DNA of 64,000 nucleotides from JAHRAW01 sp028066695 (GTDB lineage: Bacteria > Pseudomonadota > Gammaproteobacteria > Arenicellales > Poriferihabitantaceae), in assembly GCA_963457535.1 (NCBI GenBank), contig OY734803.1, forward strand, positions 1,240,001-1,304,000, read 5' to 3'. Both the position numbers and the translations under genes were made by a program. Below, piece by piece: positions 27,518-35,038 of this stretch. The notes below the pieces were generated by a model. It ran no database searches and was not told the origin of the DNA. It saw nothing but the letters and a program-made list of their open reading frames with translations. Position 1 is the first letter of the stretch. The number at the start of each line of letters is the position of its first letter.

Positions 27518-29242
27518 TCATACCGACACTTCATCAAGGCAGGAAATTTTTGCTTTGAATTTGGCGTGGTCGATCTTTTTTGCGGCGATTTTTTCGGCAA
27601 TCAGCAAAAGCGTGGATGCCGTGATTGCCGCGCCCGGGGAGTTGTTCTGGTTCCTTTTCGCGAGCGCCTGCAACCGTGCGCGAAAGTCTCCGGTAAATTT
27701 ACCGGAAACAAAAAGAAACACGAACTCTCCAAGCGATGCCGGGAACACATTCCACCAGCGCGTTTTATTACTCGCCGGGTGGTTAAACACTTCGTGGACA
27801 TACCGCGCCATTTTGTCACACTCACTCACGGGTATGCTGAACCCCTTGGCATAAGATTTGGCGTCAATAATCACGCCGTAATCGCTGCAATACACCGCGC
27901 CATCCGGACGCGACCCGCCGCCCAGATGCAAGCCGAAAAAATTGCAGTGTTGCGTCAAGAGTTCGACGATTTTGATTTCAAATATCCTGCTGCGGGTGCT
28001 GTCAAACGACATTTCGACCAACACCAGAAAATCCCGGGGGATTTTGCTAAGGCGTTCCCCGCAATCTTCCATCTGCTTGCGAATTGCGCTGTCCACGGGC
28101 ATTTCGCCGCGGGGAATGCGCAGGCCACGGATGCTATCGCGGCAGCGAAACCGTCCGCCCGACATCCTATCGATTGAAATGCCGGTGTTGTTCAACCCGT
28201 CCAAATCGGCCCGAATGGCGGCCTCGCCGGATTGCATGTTCTCGGAATCAAGATACTGCTTGATTTCATCGATTGAAAGCGGCTTTTTGCAAACCGCTTG
28301 TGTGATAAGCGCGCGCCTTTTCCGCAGAAAATCCCTGCCCTCAATTTTGGTGCAGAGCATTTCATACGGCACAAATTTCGGCGATTTTCGGGATGAACTG
28401 CTTCCGCTTATTCGCTTCCGCTCTTCGAAACCGCGTTTGGTCAGGGTATAGGCGACCAACTTCTCAGTACGCGTTACACCGCCCACTGTTACGGAAAACT
28501 CTTTTTTGGTTTTGCGCACCCATGGATGCTTTAAGTTAACCATCCAACTGCAAATCATCCGTGCGTATTTGTCCGCATCTCCCTCCCAATTGCTTTTCAT
28601 CTTTTTCTTGTCTGCATCCGACACCCGCGCAAATTCATTGATGAAAAAATTTTCATCAATATGCGTAAACCCTTTCTCGCCTTGGAATCCCAACCGGCCG
28701 CCGATGGCGAATTTGGTCATGCAGTCACTCCGCTGCGCCGCATCACCGAGCAGATTAAGCACGCGCGTGGCGGGAGGGTAGGACAGCAACCCCGCGGCAT
28801 AAATGCGGTATTCCTCATCAGAGTTTTCGGTGGTGTTGGAAAGAGCAATACCCTGTGCGGTCGCCTCAAAACTATCCTCCCGCGCATGCCAGCGAACAAA
28901 ACCCAGCGCATGCGCCCAGCGCAAAAAGTTGTCCGCCGGCCAATCGGCAATAAAATCCCGTTTTTGCCCCTTGATTGCGGCTTGAATGATGCCATTGCAG
29001 TGCGCCGATGAGCGGGGCGTAAATGCCGTGCCGACCAATTCCCGGTAGGTCAGCCGCAAAGGGTTGCGCAAAAGCGCATCGAGCAGATCTTGCCGGCCGT
29101 CATTAATTGGGACCAGTTTCCGAACTTTTTGCCGGACCTTTTTGTGAAACGCAGAGCCAGCGCAGAACACGCCTACTGCGTGGCGCAGCTTGCTCCAATC
29201 GGCGGGGTCTTGAACCCATCCAAAAGCACGGTCTTTTTTCAC
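27518..29242 (-). CDS. FokI-like type IIS restriction endonuclease
   Basis: A 574-residue homologue of FokI along its whole length. Shared N-terminal recognition-domain segments: FGWVQDP, TYRELVGT, NFLRWAHALGFV, SYPPATRVL, NWEGDADKYARMI. The C-terminal cleavage domain carries the PD-(D/E)xK residues D447 (RPDGAVY), D460 and K462 (IIDAKSY), equivalent to FokI D450, D467 and K469, then EFVFLFVSGKF. FokI binds GGATG and cuts outside it as a dimer; a related site is likely here but cannot be read from sequence. Start GTG at 29242 with AAGGAGG five bases upstream, immediately after the methyltransferase stop (TAAGTG), so the two are coupled. Confidence 0.92.
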   Translation of the reverse strand: MKKDRAFGWVQDPADWSKLRHAVGVFCAGSAFHKKVRQKVRKLVPINDGRQDLLDALLRNPLRLTYRELVGTAFTPRSSAHCNGIIQAAIKGQKRDFIADWPADNFLRWAHALGFVRWHAREDSFEATAQGIALSNTTENSDEEYRIYAAGLLSYPPATRVLNLLGDAAQRSDCMTKFAIGGRLGFQGEKGFTHIDENFFINEFARVSDADKKKMKSNWEGDADKYARMICSWMVNLKHPWVRKTKKEFSVTVGGVTRTEKLVAYTLTKRGFEERKRISGSSSSRKSPKFVPYEMLCTKIEGRDFLRKRRALITQAVCKKPLSIDEIKQYLDSENMQSGEAAIRADLDGLNNTGISIDRMSGGRFRCRDSIRGLRIPRGEMPVDSAIRKQMEDCGERLSKIPRDFLVLVEMSFDSTRSRIFEIKIVELLTQHCNFFGLHLGGGSRPDGAVYCSDYGVIIDAKSYAKGFSIPVSECDKMARYVHEVFNHPASNKTRWWNVFPASLGEFVFLFVSGKFTGDFRARLQALAKRNQNNSPGAAITASTLLLIAEKIAAKKIDHAKFKAKISCLDEVSV

Positions 29243-31120
29243 TTAAACCTCCTTGCGAAAGATCAGCGCGAACTGATGCAGTTGATTGGCGACAAAAGCA
29301 TGCGGGTATCCAAACGGATACAGTTTCGGAGTGCGGTCGTGCCAAATTTTATACCCCCGGAACGAAAGCGGGGGAATGTTCAGCAGCGTTTCCGTTACCG
29401 CACAATGCAGCATATTGTGCGCCTTGCCAACCGGCTGCATGTCCTTGGCGAACACGATGACATACCCTTTCGGCTTAAGAAAGGTGACCGCTTGCTCCAG
29501 CACCGTTTGCAAGGCGGTAAAAAAGTCCCGGCGGCTCATGTTGCCGAGATCGGCGGAATCATCGGTGAAAGGCGTTGCTTCGGCCTTGCCCGTGTCCTTT
29601 TTGCGCTGCCCGCTGCGTTTTCTGCTGAGCATCTCGCCGTATGGCGGGTCGGTCAAAATCATGTCGCACGAAAAGCCGCGCGGCAACAGTGATTTCAGGC
29701 GAAGAGAATCGCCCGCAATCGTCTTTTGCTTTTTGAGTTTCAGCCGCTTGCAAACCGCGCCGTACACGTCGATATACGCGCTCGACAAATCCACGCCAAC
29801 AGCCTTGCGTTCGCACAGAGACGCCGCAAGCAAAGTGCCGCCCACGCCCATAAACGGGTCCAGAACGGTTTGCCCTTCTTTGGTGAAAAACTCCACATAC
29901 TTCCGCATCAATTGCGGCGGTTTGGGGGACGGATGAACCCGCCGCAAGTCATGGGCGAACCCGTCTTCGCCGCGCGTGGTATAGGCGGTCGAATCAATTG
30001 ACTGCAAAAAAAACAGCCACTCATCTCCACCAAGTTGATTGAGCGTGTTCTTGGGGCTGATTTGCTTCAAACAATACACGCGCTCTTTGATGCGCCGATT
30101 GCCGGAACCATTGCTGTTGCTTTTGTAGCGGGGGTAGTCTTTTTCCACCACGCGCACTTTTCCATGACGCCGAAAAACCGACAGGATGTCGTCCTGACTT
30201 AAGACTCCTTCGTCGTTGTAGCTCATCACCAAATGCCGGTATTTGGCTTTTTCCAGTATGTGCGAAAGCGCGCGCAATGCCGTGGCGCGGCTGCAAAAAT
30301 CTGATTTCTGCGCACGATAATCGCGCATGCCAGTGACGCCGCGCACGGCGGGGGAATCCTGGCGCGCGATCGTCTCCAGGATATGGTAATTCGGCGCGTA
30401 TTGGCGGGCGTTATACGGAGGGTCGAGATACATGATGTCTGACTTGCGGATGCGCGCAATGAAATTCGCGCAATCTTCATTTGCGGCGAGATTTTTGCCG
30501 TTCCCGGTGATGACTTTGGGGGCGGCCAAGCGCAGTTTTTTATGCGCGCGCGCATCCCACGTTTTCAGAAACGCGGAGTATGTCCCGCTGATGTTGGAGA
30601 CGAACGGCACCGCTTCAATCAACGCGCAGAGCAGATAGAAGTATTCGTCTTCATCAATCCACTCCCGTTCCCGCCAATTTTCGATGCGCGCGCGAATCGC
30701 GTCGATTTTTTTCGCGTTTTCCGCAGTGAAGTAACGGCGCACATAGCGCCCCCCGCGGGTGCCTTCCGGGCAGTAGTGCTGGTAAATAAACCCTTCCTCG
30801 CCATCGATGGCGTTAAGAAACCCGATCACAGCCGCGGCGTTTCCATTTTGAAGTATTCCGTCATGCAGCGGCGCATCGACATGCGGCATCAGGCCCGTAA
30901 AGTCGGGCAGCGTGTTAAGTTCCAAATAGGTTTTTTGCAGGACATAGGAAAAATACAGCATGTCGGTGGAAAGCACGCTGAATCCATTCTCCTTGAAATG
31001 GCGCCCAACGGCGGCGGTGCCGGCAAACAGATCGCAAAAAATGCCGTCCTCTTTCCCAAGCGCCCGAATTTGGGAGTCAAGAAAGGGGAGGAGATTTTTT
31101 TTGCTTCCGATAAAACGCAT
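29243..31120 (-). CDS. Two-domain adenine DNA methyltransferase of the FokI-like system
   Basis: A 625-residue fusion protecting host DNA from the adjacent endonuclease. The N-terminal half (about 1-330) matches the first half of M.FokI: MRFIGSKKNLL, motif I DLFAGT (30-35), AVPFVSNISGTY, and motif IV DPPYNARQY (from 233). The C-terminal half (about 345-625) is a second methyltransferase: HPSPKPPQLMRKYVEFF, motif I DPFMGVGGT (from 421), then DPPYGEML (from 491). This half does not resemble the D12-type second half of M.FokI, but rather the N6/N4 (PF01555-like) group. A non-palindromic site needs one activity per strand, so both halves are probably active. ATG at 31120; the open frame upstream is only a shadow of tsaB. 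Confidence 0.9.
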   Translation of the reverse strand: MRFIGSKKNLLPFLDSQIRALGKEDGIFCDLFAGTAAVGRHFKENGFSVLSTDMLYFSYVLQKTYLELNTLPDFTGLMPHVDAPLHDGILQNGNAAAVIGFLNAIDGEEGFIYQHYCPEGTRGGRYVRRYFTAENAKKIDAIRARIENWREREWIDEDEYFYLLCALIEAVPFVSNISGTYSAFLKTWDARAHKKLRLAAPKVITGNGKNLAANEDCANFIARIRKSDIMYLDPPYNARQYAPNYHILETIARQDSPAVRGVTGMRDYRAQKSDFCSRATALRALSHILEKAKYRHLVMSYNDEGVLSQDDILSVFRRHGKVRVVEKDYPRYKSNSNGSGNRRIKERVYCLKQISPKNTLNQLGGDEWLFFLQSIDSTAYTTRGEDGFAHDLRRVHPSPKPPQLMRKYVEFFTKEGQTVLDPFMGVGGTLLAASLCERKAVGVDLSSAYIDVYGAVCKRLKLKKQKTIAGDSLRLKSLLPRGFSCDMILTDPPYGEMLSRKRSGQRKKDTGKAEATPFTDDSADLGNMSRRDFFTALQTVLEQAVTFLKPKGYVIVFAKDMQPVGKAHNMLHCAVTETLLNIPPLSFRGYKIWHDRTPKLYPFGYPHAFVANQLHQFALIFRKEV

Positions 31121-31170
31121 TGGGTATAGGGTTTTCGGCAAATAGTGTGCGTTGCATGTCTCCGGCGGGC

Positions 31171-31200
31171 ATTCTAGCAGTAACAGGGAAAAAAATCCAA
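31171..31200 (-). promoter_or_regulatory. Promoter of the restriction-modification genes
   Basis: On the reverse strand TTGGAT (31195-31200), 18 bases, then TAGAAT (31171-31176) with an extended TGC before it. It lies about 50 bases before the methyltransferase start, so the methylase is made first. Confidence 0.65.
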
Positions 31201-31232
31201 GTGCATGGCAATCAGCATTGCGCGCGGCTAAA

Positions 31233-31928
31233 TTACGCTGGCTTCGCCACCTCATCTCGCACATAACAAGCGCGCAATTCCAGCGGTGAAACCGCCGCGT
31301 GCAAACCGCGCATTGCTGCGAGTTTGACGACACTCTCGGCCTGTGGATAACTTTCGCCACAAAAGTTATCCACAGCGCCTTTCGCCGCTTCCAGCAGTTG
31401 CGGCGCGTAGCGGTCCCAGCCGCCGCCGATGCCGAGAAGGCGGCGCGACTCGCGCGGGATTTGCGCCTTTTGCGGCTCGGCGAGCGCGGGCCGGGCGACG
31501 CATTCCACGCCATGCGGCGCGGCGCGGTAGACGCCGTAATACACCTGCCCCATGCGCGCGTCCAGCGCGGCGAGAACTTCGCCGCCCCCGCCGTCATCGT
31601 TTTGTTTTTCCAGCGCGGCGAACGCCAGCGCCTCCAGCGAGACCACCGGAATGACGCGCAGACCCGCGCCGTATGCCAGGCCCTGCGCCAGGCCGAGGCC
31701 GATGCGCAGCCCGGTGAACGCGCCGGGGCCGACATCCACGGCGAGCGCGTCCAGTTGCGCCCATTCCAGTTTCGCCTCGCGCAGCAATTCCTCCGCCATT
31801 TGCGGCGCGAGTTCGGAATGCCCGCGCGGCGCGATTTCCAAACGCCGCGTCACCGCGCCGCGCGCGAGCAGCGCGGCCGAGCAGGCCTCGGTGGCGGTGT
31901 CCAGCGCGAGAATCGCCGGCTCAGCCAT
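31233..31928 (-). CDS. tsaB: tRNA threonylcarbamoyladenosine biosynthesis protein TsaB
   Basis: The 231-residue partner of TsaD, needed for the t6A modification at A37 of ANN-decoding tRNAs. N-terminal ASKHA fold: ILALDTATEACSAALLARG, RGHSELAPQMAEELL and VDVGPGAFTGLRIGLGLAQGLA are characteristic. The ATG at 31928 was chosen because it gives the family N-terminus; the frame is open further upstream within yoaA. The start overlaps the yoaA stop by eight bases. The C-terminal half contains a perfect inverted repeat with two DnaA-box sequences. Confidence 0.94.
   Translation of the reverse strand: MAEPAILALDTATEACSAALLARGAVTRRLEIAPRGHSELAPQMAEELLREAKLEWAQLDALAVDVGPGAFTGLRIGLGLAQGLAYGAGLRVIPVVSLEALAFAALEKQNDDGGGGEVLAALDARMGQVYYGVYRAAPHGVECVARPALAEPQKAQIPRESRRLLGIGGGWDRYAPQLLEAAKGAVDNFCGESYPQAESVVKLAAMRGLHAAVSPLELRACYVRDEVAKPA
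31341..31375. repeat. Inverted pair of perfect DnaA-box sequences inside tsaB
   Basis: Arms CTGTGGATAACTTT (31341-31354) and AAAGTTATCCACAG (31362-31375) are perfectly complementary around a 7-base loop. Each contains the strong DnaA box TTATCCACA (31366-31374; its reverse at 31342-31350). They encode VDNFCGESYPQ of TsaB. Whether DnaA binds is not known. Confidence 0.7.
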
Positions 31929-33840
31929 CGCTGAAAAACGCGGCGACATCGGCAAGCGCATTTGTCGCCGGCATTTCCGGCAGGTTTTGCAAAAAGGTTT
32001 TTCCATACGCTTTGCTGCCGATGCGCGGGTCGCACAGCACCAGCACGCCGCGGTCGGATTCGGAGCGGATCAACCGCCCGGCGCCCTGCTTCAGCGCGAT
32101 CACCGCGGCCGGCAACTGCATTTCCATAAACGGATTGCCGCCGTCGCGCTCGCATGCTTCCAGCCGGCTTTTCAACACCGGCTCGCCCGGCGGCGCGAAC
32201 GGAAGTTTGTCGATGATGACGCACGAGAGTTGCTCGCCGCGCACATCCACGCCCTCCCAAAAACTCGCGGTGCCGAACAGCACCGCGTTGTCGGCGCGGC
32301 GGAATTTGCCGAGCAATTCGCTCTTCGGCGCGTCCCCCTGCAAAAAAATGTTCCAGTCGGTTTGCGCGCGCATTTTCTTGCAGACATTCTGCATCATCGC
32401 GGTGCTGGTGAAAAGGCAGAACGCGCGGCCGCGGCTGGCGCCGATGACATCCAGCAGCACATCGCGCAGCGCGCGCTCGTATTCGCGCGCGCGCGGGTCG
32501 GGCATGTTCGGCGGCAAATACAGCAGCGCGTTTTGGCGGAAGTCATACGGGCTGCCCCAGCGGCGCGTCTCGGCGGTGTGCAGTCCGAGTTCGCCGCAAA
32601 ACGCCGAGAAGTCATCGCCGAGCGCGAGCGTCGCCGAGGTGAAAATCCACGCCGCCGGATGCGCGCCCATCATCTCGGAAAAACGCGCGTTCACTGTCAG
32701 CGGGGTCGCGTGAAAAATCAAATTGCGCGCGCCTTTTGACACCGAGGCCCAGCAAATCAGGCCGCTGTCGCGGCGCGCGCGCCACGCGTCAATGCGCTCC
32801 TGCAGCGACAGGCAGCGGTGGTGGCAGCGGCGCAGCGCGTCTCCGGCCGGCGCGGCCGCGTCCAGCGCACGCTCAAATTGCGCCAGCGCGTCCCACAGCG
32901 CCTTGCCGGCGCGCGCGAATTTTTCATTTTCCAATTCGGAAAATTCCACCGCGCGCCCGGCGAGCGGCGCGGCCGCGCGCGAAACTTTGCCGAGCGATTT
33001 TTCAACCGCATCGGCCGCGGCCGCAAACGAGACGCCGCTTTTTTCATCGCGCTCGGCGGCGAGCGCGTCTTCCAGCAATTCCCGGATTTGCGAGGTGGAG
33101 GCCGAGAAACCGAAAAAGTCGGAGGCGACCGCGGCGACATGGTGCGCCTCGTCAAACACCACCGCGTCGTGCTCCGGCAATAACTCGCCGAAGCCGTCGG
33201 ACTTTAATGTCTGGTCGGAAAAAAACAAATGGTGGTTGACCACCACCACGCTTGCTTTCATCGCGCGCTTGCGCGCCTTCATCACAAAGCAATCGGAAAA
33301 ATCCGGGCACTGCCCGCCGAGGCAGTTGTCGGCGGTGGAGGTGACGCGCCTCCACAGCGGCGCGTCTTCGCCGAGCGCGGTGAATTCGGCGATGTCGCCG
33401 TGCTCGCTGGCGGCGGCCCATTCGGCGAGCGCGGCGAACGAATCGGTTTCGCCCTCGCCGATTAAGTCGCTCTGGCGCATGTGCAGCGCGAGGCGGTGGC
33501 GGCAGGCGTAGTTGGCGCGCCCTTTCAAAAGCGCGGCGTCGGCGTGCGCGCCGAGCGCGGCCGCGACCTGCGGCAAATCGCGGTGGAAGATTTGCTCCTG
33601 CAGGTGGCGCGTGGCGGTGGAGATGATGGTGCGGCGGCCGCTCAGCAGCACCGGCGCGAGGTAGGCGAAAGTTTTGCCGGTGCCGGTGCCCGACTCGGCG
33701 ACCAGCGCGCCGCCGTGGGCGAGCGCCTCCTCCACCGCGCGCGCCATCTCCCGCTGCGCGCGGCGCGGCACAAAACCGGGCAGGTTTTTTTCAAACACCC
33801 CGCCCGGCGCCAGCGCGTCATAACTTGGGGAAGCGGTCAA
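31921..33840 (-). CDS. yoaA: DinG/XPD-family ATP-dependent DNA helicase (YoaA-like)
   Basis: A 639-residue superfamily 2 helicase (636 in E. coli YoaA). Walker A is ESGTGTGKTFAYLAP; the Walker B/DEAH box is VVFDEAHHVAAV. Cysteines for a 4Fe-4S cluster are seen at YACRHRL and NCLGGQCPDFSDCF. The C-terminal helicase motifs include GTASFWEGVDVRGE and GAGRLIRSESDRGVL. YoaA in E. coli works with HolC at damaged forks. The start is uncertain: TTG at 33840 is the only in-frame start that keeps the N-terminus, and no good ribosome-binding site is seen. It overlaps tsaB. Confidence 0.9.
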   Translation of the reverse strand: MTASPSYDALAPGGVFEKNLPGFVPRRAQREMARAVEEALAHGGALVAESGTGTGKTFAYLAPVLLSGRRTIISTATRHLQEQIFHRDLPQVAAALGAHADAALLKGRANYACRHRLALHMRQSDLIGEGETDSFAALAEWAAASEHGDIAEFTALGEDAPLWRRVTSTADNCLGGQCPDFSDCFVMKARKRAMKASVVVVNHHLFFSDQTLKSDGFGELLPEHDAVVFDEAHHVAAVASDFFGFSASTSQIRELLEDALAAERDEKSGVSFAAAADAVEKSLGKVSRAAAPLAGRAVEFSELENEKFARAGKALWDALAQFERALDAAAPAGDALRRCHHRCLSLQERIDAWRARRDSGLICWASVSKGARNLIFHATPLTVNARFSEMMGAHPAAWIFTSATLALGDDFSAFCGELGLHTAETRRWGSPYDFRQNALLYLPPNMPDPRAREYERALRDVLLDVIGASRGRAFCLFTSTAMMQNVCKKMRAQTDWNIFLQGDAPKSELLGKFRRADNAVLFGTASFWEGVDVRGEQLSCVIIDKLPFAPPGEPVLKSRLEACERDGGNPFMEMQLPAAVIALKQGAGRLIRSESDRGVLVLCDPRIGSKAYGKTFLQNLPEMPATNALADVAAFFSDG

Positions 33841-33864
33841 TTGCGGGGCGGCGGAAAAATTTTC

Positions 33865-34980
33865 TCAGGCGACCAAGTCGTCAAAAAAGGTTTTGATTTT
33901 CTCGGTCCACGAACTGCTGCGCGGCGCGTGGCGGCGGCCGCCGGATTTGAGGCTCTTGTCAAACTCCTTCAGCATGTCTTTTTGCTTGGCGGTGAGATTG
34001 ACCGGGGTTTCAATCACGACTTTGCAGTAGAGGTCGCCCTGCGCGCCGCCGCGCACATTGCGCACGCCTTTGCCGCGCAGGCGGAAGATTTTTTCCGACT
34101 GGCTTTCCGGCGGGATTTTCAGATTGGCGCGGCCCGACAGCGTCGGCACTTCCAGCGCGCCGCCGAGCGCCATCGTGGCGAAATCCACCGGCACTTCGCA
34201 ATACAAATTGTCGCCGTCACGCTCAAAAATTTCGTGCGGGGCGATGCGCACCTGCACATACAAATCGCCGGGCGCGGCGCCGGCCGCGGCGCGCTCGCCT
34301 TCGCCGGCGAGGCGCACTTCGTCTCCCTCATCCACGCCCGCGGGAATTTTCACCGACAGGGTTTTTTCCTCGCGCACCAGGCCGCGCCCGCCGCACGGGG
34401 CGCACGGGTCGGTGATCACGCTGCCGCGCCCGCGGCATTGCGGGCAGGTCTGCTGCACCGAAAAGAAGCCCTGCTGCATGCGCACCTGGCCGCGCCCGTC
34501 GCAGGCCGGGCAGGATTTCGCCGAAGTGCCGGCGCGCGCGCCGCTGCCGTTGCACACCGAACACGGCGCGGCGCGCGGCACGCGGATTTTTTTGGCGGCG
34601 CCGTGCACCGCTTCTTCCAGCGTGAGTTGCATGCGGTAGCGCAAATCGGAGCCGCGCGCGCGCCGCCGCGCGCCGCCGCCGCCGAAAATGTCGCCGAAAA
34701 TATCGCCGAAGATGTCGCCAAAACCGGCCGCGCCGCCGCCGCCCGCGGCCGACGGATCCACGCCGGCGTGGCCGAATTGGTCGTATGCGGCGCGCTTTTG
34801 CGAATTGCCGAGCACGTCGTAAGCCTCCTTGGCTTCCTTGAAGCGCGCTTCGGCGCCGGCGTCGTCGCCGGAGCGGTCGGGATGGTATTTCATCGCCAGC
34901 CGCCGGTAGGCCTTCTTTAAGTCAGCCTCGGAGGCGTCGCGGCCGACGCCGAGGACTTCGTAATAGTCTCGTTTTGACAT
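33865..34980 (-). CDS. dnaJ: Chaperone protein DnaJ
   Basis: A 371-residue Hsp40. J domain at 1-70 with the HPD motif at 33-35; then a Gly-rich linker (SAAGGGGAAGFGDIFGDIFG). The zinc-binding domain has four CxxCxGxG-type repeats: CSVCNGSG, CPACDGRG, CPQCRGRG and CAPCGGRG. C-terminal substrate-binding domains follow. It stimulates DnaK ATPase and delivers unfolded clients. It lies 58 bases after dnaK on the same strand, probably on the same heat-shock transcript. Confidence 0.97.
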   Translation of the reverse strand: MSKRDYYEVLGVGRDASEADLKKAYRRLAMKYHPDRSGDDAGAEARFKEAKEAYDVLGNSQKRAAYDQFGHAGVDPSAAGGGGAAGFGDIFGDIFGDIFGGGGARRRARGSDLRYRMQLTLEEAVHGAAKKIRVPRAAPCSVCNGSGARAGTSAKSCPACDGRGQVRMQQGFFSVQQTCPQCRGRGSVITDPCAPCGGRGLVREEKTLSVKIPAGVDEGDEVRLAGEGERAAAGAAPGDLYVQVRIAPHEIFERDGDNLYCEVPVDFATMALGGALEVPTLSGRANLKIPPESQSEKIFRLRGKGVRNVRGGAQGDLYCKVVIETPVNLTAKQKDMLKEFDKSLKSGGRRHAPRSSSWTEKIKTFFDDLVA

Positions 34981-35038
34981 GGTGTCCTCCGCCGCGCGCG
35001 GTTAGCGGCGCGACATGCCCGCCGGCGACGCGCGCCGA

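Noticed and set aside
31121..31735. 200-residue N-terminal extension of the DNA methyltransferase
   Set aside because: It is Arg/Ser-rich, runs through the tsaB coding region in another frame, and precedes the conserved MRFIGSK start.
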